Positions 1-9,180 of a stretch of 64,000 nucleotides of DNA are shown one piece after another (position 1 is the first letter of the stretch; the number at the start of each line of letters is the position of its first letter). Under the pieces are notes generated by a model, which saw nothing but the letters and a program-made list of their open reading frames with translations, had not been told where the DNA came from and did no database searches. The stretch is from Desertibaculum subflavum (GTDB lineage: Bacteria > Pseudomonadota > Alphaproteobacteria > Ferrovibrionales > Ferrovibrionaceae), in contig QOZS01000018.1 of NCBI GenBank assembly GCA_003576705.1, positions 1 through 64,000 of the forward strand, read 5' to 3'. The translations under genes and the position numbers were made by a program.

Positions 1-581
1 GCAGGCGCGGCGGCCGGCGCCGCAGCCGCGGGCCTCGGCGCCGCTTTGGGCGCCCCGCCGGCCAGCGCCGCGTCGATATCGGCCTTGACGATGCGGCCGT
101 TCGGGCCGGATCCGGCAAGCGCCGCGAGGTCGATGCCGGCCTGCTCCGCCATCCGCTTCGCGAGCGGCGAGACGAAGATGCGGCCGCCGTCACGCGCCGC
201 TGCGGCCGCCGGCGCCGCTTGCGCGGCGGCAGGCTTCGCCGCCGGCGGCGGTGCTTTAATATCGGCTGGCTTCTCTTCGGCGACTTTCGCCGGCGGAGCC
301 TTCGCCTGCGAGGCCTTGGCCGCGGCGCCGACATCCTCGCCCTCTTCCGCCAGCATGGCGATCGGCGCGTTGACGGCGACGCCCTCGGTGCCTTCGGCGA
401 CCAGGATCCTGGCGACGGTGCCTTCGTCGACCGCCTCGACCTCCATGGTCGCCTTGTCGGTCTCGATCTCGGCGATGATGTCGCCGGGGCTCACCTTGTC
501 GCCTTCCTTGACCATCCACTTGGCGAGCTTGCCCTCGGTCATGGTCGGCGAGAGGGCGGGCATGGTGATGGTGATCGACAT
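1..581 (-). CDS. pdhC: Pyruvate dehydrogenase E2 (dihydrolipoamide acetyltransferase), N-terminal part
   Basis: The gene runs off the left edge, so only about 193 N-terminal residues are visible. E2 forms the core of the pyruvate dehydrogenase complex and transfers the acetyl group from lipoamide to CoA. The start ATG (579-581) opens a lipoyl domain with the lipoylation motif [11 protein letters not shown] near residue 43. An Ala/Pro-rich flexible linker follows, then a peripheral subunit-binding domain (FVSPLAKRMAEQAGIDLAAL, NGRIVKADI). The catalytic domain lies outside the window. It follows pdhB by 17 bases and surely belongs to the same operon. Its lipoyl domain is nearly identical to the one on E1-beta. 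A branched-chain or 2-oxoglutarate E2 is unlikely given the pdhA/pdhB context. Confidence 0.93.
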   Translation of the reverse strand, partial: MSITITMPALSPTMTEGKLAKWMVKEGDKVSPGDIIAEIETDKATMEVEAVDEGTVARILVAEGTEGVAVNAPIAMLAEEGEDVGAAAKASQAKAPPAKVAEEKPADIKAPPPAAKPAAAQAAPAAAAARDGGRIFVSPLAKRMAEQAGIDLAALAGSGPNGRIVKADIDAALAGGAPKAAPRPAAAAPAAAP

Positions 582-598
582 CGCTGTTCTCCCCCGCC

Positions 599-1984
<1,386 letters not shown>

Positions 1985-1994
1985 CCCCGCCCCC

Positions 1995-3005
1995 TCAGGC
2001 CTCTATGTAGACGTCGGTCCAGAGCTCGGAGGGATCCGGCTCCGGACTCTCCTGCGCAAAGTCGGCGGCATCGGTCACGACAGCGCGCACCTCCTTGTCG
2101 ATCTCTTTCAGCGCGTCCTCGGTTGCCGCGCCGCCCTCCAGGATGCGGCGGCGGATCTGGTCGATCGGGTCGTGCTCGGCCCGCATGCGCTGCACTTCGT
2201 CCTTGGCGCGGTATTTCTGCGGGTCGGACATCGAGTGGCCGCGATAGCGATAGGTCTTCATCTCCAGGATCATCGGCCCCTTGCCGGCGCGGCAATGCGC
2301 CACCGCCTCGTCCGCGGCCGCGCGCACCGCCAGCACGTCCATGCCGTCCACCGGCCTGCCGGGCAGGTTGAAGCTTTCGCCGCGGCGATAGAACTCCGCC
2401 TGCGCGCTGGAACGCTTCACCGAGGTGCCCATGGCGTACTGGTTGTTCTCGATGATGTAGATCACCGGCAGCTTCCAGAGCTCGGCCATGTTGAAGCTCT
2501 CGTAGACCTGGCCCTGGTTGGCCGAGCCGTCGCCGAAATAGCAGCAGGTGACGCGGTCGGTGCCGTCGTATTTCTGCGCGAAGGCGAGCCCGGTGCCGAG
2601 CGGCACCTGGGCGCCGACGATGCCGTGGCCGCCGAAGAACTGCTTCTCGCGGCTGAACATGTGCATCGAGCCGCCCTTGCCCTTGGAATAGCCGCCGATC
2701 CGCCCGGTGAGTTCGGCCAGCACTCCGCGGGCGCTCATGCCGGTCGCCAGCATGTGGCCGTGATCGCGGTAGCTGGTGATGACCCGGTCGCCCGGCTCCA
2801 GCGCGGCCTGCACGCCGACGACGACCGCTTCCTGCCCGATATAGAGGTGGCAGAAGCCGCCGATCAGGCCCATGCCGTACATCTGGCCGGCCTTCTCCTC
2901 GAACCGGCGGATGAGCAGCATGTCCCTGTAATATTTGAGCAAAAGCTCCTTCTCGGCGGCCGGCGCGACTTCGGTCGCTTCGGCCTTCCTGGCGGCACGA
3001 GCCAT
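1995..3005 (-). CDS. pdhA: Pyruvate dehydrogenase E1 subunit alpha
   Basis: 336 aa, the usual length. It forms the thiamine-diphosphate site together with PdhB and carries out the first, decarboxylating step from pyruvate to acetyl-CoA. The ThDP/Mg motif is visible: GDG at residues 158-160 and ENN at 186-188 ([12 protein letters not shown] ... [12 protein letters not shown]). The conserved loop [11 protein letters not shown] follows. A strong ribosome binding site, GGGAGGAGG, precedes the ATG and supports this start. First gene of pdhA-pdhB-pdhC; ftsB lies about 135 bases upstream in the same direction, a common alphaproteobacterial arrangement. Confidence 0.97.
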   Translation of the reverse strand: MARAARKAEATEVAPAAEKELLLKYYRDMLLIRRFEEKAGQMYGMGLIGGFCHLYIGQEAVVVGVQAALEPGDRVITSYRDHGHMLATGMSARGVLAELTGRIGGYSKGKGGSMHMFSREKQFFGGHGIVGAQVPLGTGLAFAQKYDGTDRVTCCYFGDGSANQGQVYESFNMAELWKLPVIYIIENNQYAMGTSVKRSSAQAEFYRRGESFNLPGRPVDGMDVLAVRAAADEAVAHCRAGKGPMILEMKTYRYRGHSMSDPQKYRAKDEVQRMRAEHDPIDQIRRRILEGGAATEDALKEIDKEVRAVVTDAADFAQESPEPDPSELWTDVYIEA

Positions 3006-3140
3006 GGGACCGGAACCTCCTCCCTAGCGCTTCACGCCCTTGATCCGGGGCGGCCTTGCTCAATGCGGGCGCGGCGGTGTCAGTTCACCCTGAACCGCCG
3101 GGGGAAGGCAAGTTGCTTGAATTAACTGAAATCGAGTTAA

Positions 3141-3455
3141 TCAGCGCCGATCGACGATGACCACCTCGTCGGGGCCGATCAGGTCGAGGACGCGGCGGGA
3201 CTGCTCGTCCAGCATGTCGAGGTCGAGCGAGGTGCTGCGCAAGAGCTTGACCCGGCGCTCGAGCTTGAGCCGCTCCTCCGAGACGGAGGCATAGGCGGTT
3301 TCCGCCCGGCCGATCTCCGCCGACAGCCGGGCATAGGCTTTCAGGCCGCGATCGCCCTCGACCATATGGTAGCCGAAATAGCCGATCATCCCGGCGCACA
3401 GCACCGGGACAATGACGCCGCGCAGCCGGCGGCGGATCTCATGGATGATCAGCAT
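3141..3455 (-). CDS. ftsB: FtsB/DivIC-type septum formation protein
   Basis: About 104 aa. It has a short cytoplasmic N-terminus, one membrane segment (VIVPVLCAGMIGYFGYHMV), and then an acidic/basic heptad region likely to form a coiled coil (AEIGRAETAYASVSEERLKLERRV). A short tail ends in DLIGPDEVVIVDRR. This architecture fits FtsB, which joins FtsQ and FtsL at the division site. The position just upstream of pdhA supports the call, since ftsB sits near pdh genes in many alphaproteobacteria. I prefer the ATG at 3455; a GTG six codons upstream (3473) is possible. Neither start has a clear Shine-Dalgarno sequence. Sequence conservation in this family is low. Confidence 0.8.
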   Translation of the reverse strand: MLIIHEIRRRLRGVIVPVLCAGMIGYFGYHMVEGDRGLKAYARLSAEIGRAETAYASVSEERLKLERRVKLLRSTSLDLDMLDEQSRRVLDLIGPDEVVIVDRR

Positions 3456-3537
3456 GCGACTCGAATGAATCACGGTCGATTCGCCGGGTCAACATCGCCT
3501 GCGTAAGATTGCGGGATCTTTTTGGGAGAAGCCTCAG

Positions 3538-4389
3538 ATGCCGCGCCACATCGTCTGCCTGTCGTTCGATTTCGACGCGCTGTCGCTGCCGATCGCGCGC
3601 GGCACGGTGACGCCGACGGCGATGTCGCGCGGCGAGTTCGGCACCGTCGCGGCGCCGCGCCTGGTCGATCTGCTGGGTGCCCACGGCATCCGCGGCAGCT
3701 GGTTCGTGCCCGGCCATACGCTCGAGACCTTCCCGGAGATCTGCCGCGCCATCCACCAGGCGGGGCACGAGATCGGCCATCACGGCTGGCGGCATATCGC
3801 GCCGGCGAGCCTGGACCGGGCCGGCGAGGAGGCCGAGCTCACGCGCGCCAACGAGGCGATCCGGAAGCTGACCGGGCGGTTCGCGCGCGGCTACCGCTCG
3901 CCGGCCTGGGATCTGAGCCCGCATACGGTCGAGCTCCTGCTCGCGCACGGCTTCGACTACGACAGCAGCATGATGGGGCACGACTACCTGCCCTATTTCG
4001 CCCGTGAGGGCGACCAGTACCCGGCGGATCAGCCGGCGGTGCTGGGCCGGCCGACCAACCTGCTCGAAATGCCGATCAGCTGGAGCCTCGACGACTACCC
4101 GCATTTCGAGTTCCAGATTTTCAAGCGCGGCGTGCTGCCGGGCCTGCAGACGGCCGACGGCGTGCTGCGCAACTGGTCGGACGACTTCGACTACCTGACC
4201 GAGATCCTCGACTGGGGCATCCTGACCTACACCTTCCATCCCTTCGTCATCGGCCGCGGCCACCGCATGAAGATGCTGGACCGCCTGATCCGGCACCTGA
4301 AAGCAAGGGGCGCCGTCTTCCTCACCATGGAGGAAGCCGCGGTGGAGGCGCGCGGCCGGTTGGAGGGTCGTCGCGCCGCCGCGGAGTGA
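3538..4389 (+). CDS. Polysaccharide deacetylase (NodB-fold) family protein
   Basis: 283 aa. The NodB fold is shown by the first-strand Asp pair (LSFDFDALS, residues about 8-16), the metal-binding region GHEIGHHGWRH (about residues 78-88), and the RSPAWDLS motif. Members remove acetyl or formyl groups from N-acyl sugars or act on related small amides. The sequence type, with no signal peptide and DYDSSMMGHDYLPY after the motif region, resembles the cytoplasmic PgdA/PuuE-like branch rather than secreted chitin deacetylases. A GGGAGAAG ribosome site precedes the ATG. It is divergent from ftsB and followed by an unrelated Tat-exported hydrolase. Substrate unknown. Confidence 0.88.
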   Translation: MPRHIVCLSFDFDALSLPIARGTVTPTAMSRGEFGTVAAPRLVDLLGAHGIRGSWFVPGHTLETFPEICRAIHQAGHEIGHHGWRHIAPASLDRAGEEAELTRANEAIRKLTGRFARGYRSPAWDLSPHTVELLLAHGFDYDSSMMGHDYLPYFAREGDQYPADQPAVLGRPTNLLEMPISWSLDDYPHFEFQIFKRGVLPGLQTADGVLRNWSDDFDYLTEILDWGILTYTFHPFVIGRGHRMKMLDRLIRHLKARGAVFLTMEEAAVEARGRLEGRRAAAE

Positions 4390-4493
4390 GCCGGCACAAA
4401 TATCCGTGAGAGGCGGTCCCGGCGGAAGAGACGCGCCTGGCCGGCGTTAGTGTCGGCTGGGGCTATGCGTCTCGACCAAGGAGGACTTCACGC

Positions 4494-5357
4494 ATGGATG
4501 CGGATCTGTTGAGCTTGCGGCCGCTGGCCGCGCCGAACCGACGCGGTTTTCTCACCACGACGCTGATCGCGGGCTTCACCGTCGCCGCCGGGCCGGTGCA
4601 GGCGCAGACGGCGATCTCGACGCCCGCCACCGGCCTGACCGCCGGCGAGGTGGAGATTCCGGTCGCCGGCGGCAAGCTGCCGGCCTACCGCGCCATGCCG
4701 GCCAGCGGCGGGCCCTTCCCCGTCGTGCTGGTGGTGCAGGAGATTTTCGGCGTCCACGAATACATCAAGGACACCTGCCGCCGCTTCGCCAAGGAAGGCT
4801 ATATGGCGATCGCGCCGGAGCTCTACGCCCGCCATGCCGATGTAAAGGCGCTGAACAGCATGGATGCCGCCCGCGCCGCCATGGGCAAGGTGCCGGACCA
4901 AGAGGTGATGGCCGATCTCGACAGCGCCGTCGCCTGGGCCAAGTCGACCGGCAGCGGCAATACCGACAAGCTCGCCATCACCGGCTTCTGCTGGGGCGGG
5001 CGCATCGTCTGGCTCTACACCGCGCACAACCCGAACGTCGATGCCGGCGTCGCCTGGTATGGCCGGCTCGAAGGCACGCCGAGCCCGATCAACCCGACGC
5101 ATCCGATCGATCAGGTGGCGAAGATGCGCGGCGCGGTGCTCGGCCTTTATGGCGAGGCCGATGCGGGCATCCCGATGGCCAGCGTCGAGAAGATGCGGGC
5201 CGCGCTGAAGGCGGCCGGCAAGGCGGACGAGATCGTCACCTACAAGGACGCGCCGCACGCCTTCCACGCGGACTATCGCCCGAGCTACCGCAAGGAGCCG
5301 GCCGAGGACGGCTGGAAGCGCGCACTCGCCTGGTTCAAGAAGCACGGCGTCGCCTGA
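4494..5357 (+). CDS. Tat-exported dienelactone hydrolase family protein
   Basis: 287 aa. The N-terminus carries a twin-arginine signal (NRRGFLTTTLIAGF, residues about 16-29) ending near VQAQT, so the protein is probably periplasmic. The rest is an alpha/beta hydrolase of the dienelactone-hydrolase type: VVQEIFGVHEYIKDTCRRFA, then the nucleophile elbow GFCWGG with a Cys nucleophile, and a C-terminal DAPHAFHAD segment supplying the catalytic His. Members hydrolyse lactones or esters. The ribosome site AAGGAGG lies before the ATG. It ends at an intrinsic terminator, so it is probably monocistronic. The natural substrate cannot be deduced. Confidence 0.9.
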   Translation: MDADLLSLRPLAAPNRRGFLTTTLIAGFTVAAGPVQAQTAISTPATGLTAGEVEIPVAGGKLPAYRAMPASGGPFPVVLVVQEIFGVHEYIKDTCRRFAKEGYMAIAPELYARHADVKALNSMDAARAAMGKVPDQEVMADLDSAVAWAKSTGSGNTDKLAITGFCWGGRIVWLYTAHNPNVDAGVAWYGRLEGTPSPINPTHPIDQVAKMRGAVLGLYGEADAGIPMASVEKMRAALKAAGKADEIVTYKDAPHAFHADYRPSYRKEPAEDGWKRALAWFKKHGVA

Positions 5358-5380
5358 GCCACGCACCGTTGCTAGGGTGA

Positions 5381-5407
5381 GGGCGGCCCATTCGGGCCGC
5401 CCTTTTT
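5381..5407 (+). terminator. Rho-independent terminator
   Basis: A perfect 9-bp stem, GGGCGGCCC / GGGCCGCCC, with a 4-base loop, is followed directly by TTTTT (5403-5407). It lies 24 bases after the stop of the dienelactone hydrolase gene and ends 2 bases before the ATG of the next gene (5410). The downstream transporter is therefore insulated, or its mRNA begins within or after the hairpin. Confidence 0.9.
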
Positions 5408-5409
5408 CT

Positions 5410-6378
5410 ATGTCCGCCGTGATCCTGCTCCTCGAATTCCTCGGCCGGCACGCGACGCGCTTCATGTTCGGCAGCGTGCTGCTGGCGCTGGCGCTGCCGG
5501 GGCTCGCCGCGCTGGCCCGGCCGTGGCTGATCCCGGGGCTGGTCATCCCGCTGGTGATCGCGCTGATGCGGCTCGATCTCGGCGCCGCGGTGCGCTACGG
5601 GCGGCGGGTCGGGCTGGTGGCGGCGCTGACCGCCTGGTTCGTCGTCATCTCGCCGGTGCTGGTGGCACTCGCCACCGCGCCGCTCGGCCTGCCGGAGGGG
5701 CTGCGCGCCGGGATCGTGCTGATGGCGGCGGCGCCGCCCTTGGTCTCCGCGCCGGCGCTCGCCTTCATCCTCGGGCTCGACGCGGCGCTCGCCGTCGTGG
5801 TCGTGGTGGTCGGGACCCTGGTCGTGCCGCTGACCCTGCCGCCGCTGGCGCTCGGCCTGCTCGGACTGGAGGTGAACCTGCCGGCAGCCGAGCTGATGGG
5901 CCGGCTCGGGCTCTTGGTCGGCGCGCCGTTCGCGCTAGCGCTGCTGCTCCGCCGGCTGATCCCGCAGGCCTGGATCCAGCGCAACGGCAAGCGGTTCGAC
6001 GGCATCGCCGTCCTGTCGCTGATGGGCTTCGCGCTCGGCATCATGGCCGGCGTCACCGAGACGATAGCCGCCCGGCCGGGCTTCGCCGCGCTGACCATCG
6101 CCTGCGCCTTCGCGGCGAACCTGATCCTGCAGGCGGTCGGCGCGGTGGCGACGCTCTGGCTCGGAACGCAGCCGGCGCTGACCATCGGGCTCGCCACCGG
6201 CAACCGCAATATGGGCCTGGTGCTGGTGGCGCTGGCCGACCGCGGCGACCCGGCGATCCTGTTCTACTTCGCCATGGCGCAGTTCCCGATGTACATGCTG
6301 CCGGCGCTGCTGGCGCCGCTGTACCGCCGGCTCAGTGCTGCAGGCGGCGGCGGACCGAGCGGATCAGCCAGCCGATGA
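5410..6378 (+). CDS. Bile acid:sodium symporter (BASS) family transporter
   Basis: 322 aa, almost entirely hydrophobic with about nine to ten membrane segments. The C-terminal half contains GLATGNRNMGLVLVAL, the conserved crossover region of BASS/ACR3-like carriers (SLC10 fold). Members import bile acids, pantoate, pyruvate or other organic anions with sodium. I chose the ATG at 5410; an upstream in-frame start at 5377 would translate through the terminator hairpin. The 3' end overlaps the convergent NTF2-like gene (stop at 6332) by about 47 bases. Substrate unknown. Confidence 0.82.
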   Translation: MSAVILLLEFLGRHATRFMFGSVLLALALPGLAALARPWLIPGLVIPLVIALMRLDLGAAVRYGRRVGLVAALTAWFVVISPVLVALATAPLGLPEGLRAGIVLMAAAPPLVSAPALAFILGLDAALAVVVVVVGTLVVPLTLPPLALGLLGLEVNLPAAELMGRLGLLVGAPFALALLLRRLIPQAWIQRNGKRFDGIAVLSLMGFALGIMAGVTETIAARPGFAALTIACAFAANLILQAVGAVATLWLGTQPALTIGLATGNRNMGLVLVALADRGDPAILFYFAMAQFPMYMLPALLAPLYRRLSAAGGGGPSGSASR

Positions 6379-6832
6379 GCGGCAGCCGGGCGTAGAACTG
6401 GGCGCCGGAATCCCAGTGGTCGAGATGCACGGCGACCTTGCCCTCGGCCGTCAGGTGCACCTCGCTGACGCCCTCGACCCGCCAATCCGCCGCGCCGCCG
6501 AAGCGCCGGGGCCGGAAATGCATGCGCCAGAGGATGAAGCCGCGCGGGCCGCGCCGGGCGAGGTCGATCACCTCGAACCGCATCGACCTCGTGTCCTCGA
6601 AGCCCGACTGGAACACCTCGATCATGCGGTCGATCCCGGCGACGTCGTTGAACGGGTCGCGGAAATGAACGTCCGGGTCGCAGAGGCCGCGCAGGCCGTC
6701 GAGCGTCGCGGGGGTCAGGCCGAGGAAGAAGGCCGCGTAAGCCCGGAGCGCCGCGTCGAGCCGGCGGGCCCGAGCCCCGTCCTCCGCCGGATGATCGGGA
6801 AGTAGAGGCGGTAGGGCAGGATCCGCAGGCAC
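6332..6832 (-). CDS. NTF2-like (SnoaL-type) protein
   Basis: 166 aa. The fold is suggested by LRAYAAFFLGL, YxPDVxFRDPFN-like CDPDVHFRDPFNDVAGIDRM, and the strand-rich FEVIDLARRGPRGFILWRMHF ... EGVSEVHLTAEGKVAVHLDHWD. Members are small cone-shaped domains acting as isomerases, cyclases or ligand carriers. No in-frame start exists downstream that would keep the first helix, so the ATG at 6832 is used. The gene therefore overlaps the SDR gene by 118 bases. The pairing with an SDR and chrR recalls gene groups next to rpoE-chrR loci in other alphaproteobacteria. Specific function unknown. Confidence 0.8.
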   Translation of the reverse strand: MPADPALPPLLPDHPAEDGARARRLDAALRAYAAFFLGLTPATLDGLRGLCDPDVHFRDPFNDVAGIDRMIEVFQSGFEDTRSMRFEVIDLARRGPRGFILWRMHFRPRRFGGAADWRVEGVSEVHLTAEGKVAVHLDHWDSGAQFYARLPLIGWLIRSVRRRLQH

Positions 6833-7530
6833 TTGAGCACCCAGGTGAAGCGTCGGGGGAAGCTGATCTCGAAGCCCGAGCCGTCGAGGCCGCGGCAGAT
6901 CCGGTCGGCGGCGGCCTCGGCCGAAATGAGGAACGGCATCGGGAAGCGGTTCTTGGCAGTGAGCGGCGTTTCGACGAAGCCGGGATTGACCAGGCGGAGG
7001 TCGATGCCGAGCGCCGCGAGCTCCGGCCGCAGCGCCTCGGCCATATTGATCAGCGCCGCCTTGCTGGCGCCATAGGCCGCGGCGGTGGGCAGGCCGCGCC
7101 AGCCGGCGACCGAGGCGACCACGGCGATCTGGCCGCGCCCCCGGCCCTGCATCGGCGGGATCAGCGCCTCGAGCCCGTGCACGGTGCCGATCACGTTGGT
7201 CTGCAAGAGCGCCTTGAACGGCGCCGCGCTGAACCGGTCGGCGGTGACCGGCTTGTGGGTGCCGGCATTGAGCACGGCGCGGTCGATCGGGCCGAGCGCG
7301 CGCTCGATCTCCGCCACGACGGCATGCAGGGCCGGCCCGTCGGTGACGTCGAGCGGATAGGCCGCGACGGTGCCGCGCGGCGCCTCGGCGGCGAGCCCGG
7401 CGAGGGCGTCGGCACCCCGGGCGCTGGCCGCGACCCGCCAGCCTTCGCGGGCCAGTTGCAGCGCCACGGCGCGGCCGATGCCGGAACTGGCCCCGGTGAC
7501 CCAGGCGACGCGAGCGGGAGCCGTCGCCAT
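6715..7530 (-). CDS. Short-chain dehydrogenase/reductase (SDR)
   Basis: 271 aa. It has the Rossmann cofactor motif TGASSGIG (residues 12-19), the stabilising NAG of VLNAGTH, and the catalytic triad S ... YGASK (VASVAGWRGLPTAAAYGASK). The classical SDR fold ends near residue 245 (LPYRLYFPIIRR). About 20 further basic, low-complexity residues are encoded where this frame overlaps the NTF2-like gene and are probably a non-functional tail. It starts 7 bases after the chrR stop, so chrR-SDR-NTF2 looks like one transcript. An NADP-dependent oxidoreductase role is likely; the substrate is unknown. Confidence 0.9.
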   Translation of the reverse strand: MATAPARVAWVTGASSGIGRAVALQLAREGWRVAASARGADALAGLAAEAPRGTVAAYPLDVTDGPALHAVVAEIERALGPIDRAVLNAGTHKPVTADRFSAAPFKALLQTNVIGTVHGLEALIPPMQGRGRGQIAVVASVAGWRGLPTAAAYGASKAALINMAEALRPELAALGIDLRLVNPGFVETPLTAKNRFPMPFLISAEAAADRICRGLDGSGFEISFPRRFTWVLKCLRILPYRLYFPIIRRRTGLGPAGSTRRSGLTRPSSSA

Positions 7531-7537
7531 GCCGAAA

Positions 7538-8227
7538 CTAGAATCGGATGAAGGGGTTGAGCAGCCGGCCGAAAGTGCCAGTCAACTTGAGCGGCGCGTC
7601 GGTGACGGCGAGCGCGATGCAATCGGCATGCGCCCCGGCGACCGGCTGGTGGTCGACCGTATCGTCGGTCAGGGCGAGGTCGCCGGCGCCGTAATGGCCG
7701 GTCTTGTCGTCGAAATCGCCGCGCAGCACGAGCGTCATCTCATGGCCGCGATGGGTGTGCTGGGGCATCGCCTTGCCGGGGATGATGCGGAGCAGGCTGG
7801 CCATGCCCTGGTGGCCGGGCAGGTCGAGCTTGTACTCGTAGAGGCCGGCGATGACCTTGCGCCAGGGCAGGTTCTCCGCGTCGGCCGGCAGATAGGCGCG
7901 GAGCGGGCCGGGGATGTCGCGGTCGCGGGAGCCGGCGGTGAGCCGCTCCTCCGCCGGCGGGGCCGGCTGGTCGAGCCGGGCAAGCAGCCGGTCCAGCGCG
8001 CCGGCCTGCATGGCGACCGGCGGGGTCGCCTCGACCAGCGCGCCGCCGATGGCCTGGGCCCGGGCGAGCTCGGCCCGGCAGGACGGGCAGAGGGTGAGAT
8101 GCGCCGCGGCGACCAGCGCCACCGCCTCGCTCAGCCCGCCGGTGGCATAGGCGAGCAGCAGCTCCTCGGAGAGGTGGTGCGCCGGCTGGCCGCCGGGCCG
8201 GAATTGTGGGATTGCTGCTGCCACCAT
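7538..8227 (-). CDS. chrR: ChrR-type cupin anti-sigma factor
   Basis: 229 aa. The N-terminal ~90 residues are a zinc anti-sigma domain with H43-x3-C47-x2-C50 (AAHLTLCPSC) and an upstream HHLSEELLLAYATG helix. The C-terminal part is a cupin (THRGHEMTLVLRGDFDD). In Rhodobacter sphaeroides, ChrR holds the ECF sigma factor RpoE inactive through the zinc domain, and the cupin domain is needed for release by singlet oxygen. Normally rpoE lies directly upstream and is co-transcribed. Here no sigma gene is present between the promoter-like site and chrR, nor elsewhere in this window. Downstream are the SDR and NTF2-like genes. Confidence 0.9.
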   Translation of the reverse strand: MVAAAIPQFRPGGQPAHHLSEELLLAYATGGLSEAVALVAAAHLTLCPSCRAELARAQAIGGALVEATPPVAMQAGALDRLLARLDQPAPPAEERLTAGSRDRDIPGPLRAYLPADAENLPWRKVIAGLYEYKLDLPGHQGMASLLRIIPGKAMPQHTHRGHEMTLVLRGDFDDKTGHYGAGDLALTDDTVDHQPVAGAHADCIALAVTDAPLKLTGTFGRLLNPFIRF

Positions 8228-8278
8228 GGAGAAGGCTCGTCACTCGCTCGAAGGGGCCGAAGCCCCAGGGTTACACAG

Positions 8279-8307
8279 CCTTACGCCCGGATGGGCGGAT
8301 TGGATCA
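8279..8307 (-). promoter_or_regulatory. Candidate ECF (RpoE/ChrR-type) promoter
   Basis: On the minus strand, TGATCC (8302-8307) is followed after 18 bases by TAAGG (8279-8283), about 50 bases upstream of chrR. Promoters read by the R. sphaeroides RpoE group have a TGATCC -35 element and a TAAGA-like -10, so this is a close match in sequence and position. It suggests chrR-SDR-NTF2 is controlled by the sigma factor that ChrR inhibits. The call rests on one site read by eye. Confidence 0.55.
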
Positions 8308-8312
8308 CTGCG

Positions 8313-8458
8313 GCGGCGCATCTGTTCCTCTTCTCCCTCCCAAGCGCCGGAGCCGGCCGGGGCGGCGCTTCTGTTCCCCTCGCCCACCCGTCCGGCGGCG
8401 CATCTGTTCCGCGGCGCATCTGTTCCGCGGCGCATCTGTTCCGCGGCGTATCTGTTCC
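8313..8458. repeat. Six copies of a 16-bp repeat
   Basis: The unit GCGGCGCATCTGTTCC occurs at 8313-8328, 8362-8377 (one change), 8395-8410, 8411-8426, 8427-8442 and 8443-8458 (one change). The last four are head to tail. On the minus strand each reads GGAACAGATGCGCCGC, and the copy nearest chrR lies 5 bases from the candidate -35 element. The array fills most of the gap between the DUF4864-type gene and chrR. It could be a multi-copy activator or sigma-factor site, or a slippage-generated array. No spacers of CRISPR size are present. Confidence 0.9.
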
Positions 8459-8474
8459 CTCTCGGCCGCCCGGC

Positions 8475-8963
8475 TCAGATCGCCTTCTCCGGCGAGGCGA
8501 CCAGGGAGCAGCCGTTGATGCGCCAGGTGCCGTCGGCCTGGCGCTCCATGGTGTAGAGGGCGATCTGGGCCCGGCCGTCGGGCCCGACCACCAGCACCTG
8601 TTGCACCACGATCTCCGCCACGGTGACGAGCGCGCGGAACTCGACCTCGCGCGGGCGGTAGACCGCGGCGTATCCGTTCCGCACCATGCCGAGGAAGTTC
8701 TCCGGCGTGCCGAACATCTCGCGGATCGCCGGCGCGGCGAAGGCGAAGGCGGCGGCGGCATCGTCGCGCCCGAAGGCCTCGATCTGGCCGCGGATGGTGC
8801 GCTCGATGGCGGCACGGTCCGCCCCGGAGAGCTCGGCCTCGGCGGCGAAAGCGGCGGGCAGGCCGGCCGCCACCGTCAAGGCGCCGGCGGCCCCGGCGGC
8901 GAGCGACAGAAAAGCGAGCGCCGCCAGCGCGGCCTTGAACTTGCGCCTGACCAGCTTGCGCAT
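8475..8963 (-). CDS. Secreted DUF4864-type protein
   Basis: About 162 aa with an N-terminal signal-like hydrophobic stretch (AALAALAFLSLAAGAAGALTVA, preceded by basic MRKLVRRKFK) and a likely cleavage near AFAAEA. The mature part (AAIERTIRGQIEAFGRDDA, PAIREMFGTPENFLGMV, IVVQQVLVVGPDGRA, TWRINGCSL) matches the DUF4864 family, which resembles a small NTF2-like domain of unknown function. I chose the ATG at 8963 because AAGGGGGTGG precedes it; an ATG 11 codons upstream (8996) lacks that. Transcribed towards the chrR group but separated by the 16-bp repeat array. Confidence 0.78.
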   Translation of the reverse strand: MRKLVRRKFKAALAALAFLSLAAGAAGALTVAAGLPAAFAAEAELSGADRAAIERTIRGQIEAFGRDDAAAAFAFAAPAIREMFGTPENFLGMVRNGYAAVYRPREVEFRALVTVAEIVVQQVLVVGPDGRAQIALYTMERQADGTWRINGCSLVASPEKAI

Positions 8964-9057
8964 GACCCACCCCCTTCGGGCGACCTTCGATCTCATTATA
9001 CGCCGGCGCGGCGCGGCCGGATGCGGCGCGGACAGGGCCGGCGGGTTTGCATCTTGC

Positions 9058-9167
9058 GCCTATGGCTGCCTATGGCGGCCAATGAAAGCCTGTGGCGGCC
9101 TATGGGAGCCTATGATTGCCTATGGCGTCCTATGATTGCCTATGGGAGCCAATGGAATCCTATGATG
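9058..9167. repeat. Eleven 10-bp tandem repeats (consensus GCCTATGGNN)
   Basis: Eleven units with an exact 10-base period and no gaps: GCCTATGGCT, GCCTATGGCG, GCCAATGAAA, GCCTGTGGCG, GCCTATGGGA, GCCTATGATT, GCCTATGGCG, TCCTATGATT, GCCTATGGGA, GCCAATGGAA, TCCTATGATG. The C-C and A/G-T-G core is kept in nearly every unit while the last two or three bases vary. The period matches one DNA helical turn, so the cores would all face one side of the helix. It may be a protein-binding array or a curved segment; function unknown. Confidence 0.92.
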
Positions 9168-9180
9168 GGGGGCGCACCCT

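Noticed and set aside
9058..9167. CRISPR array
   Set aside because: The 10-bp units have no spacers and no cas genes are near; the same applies to the 16-bp repeats at 8313-8458.
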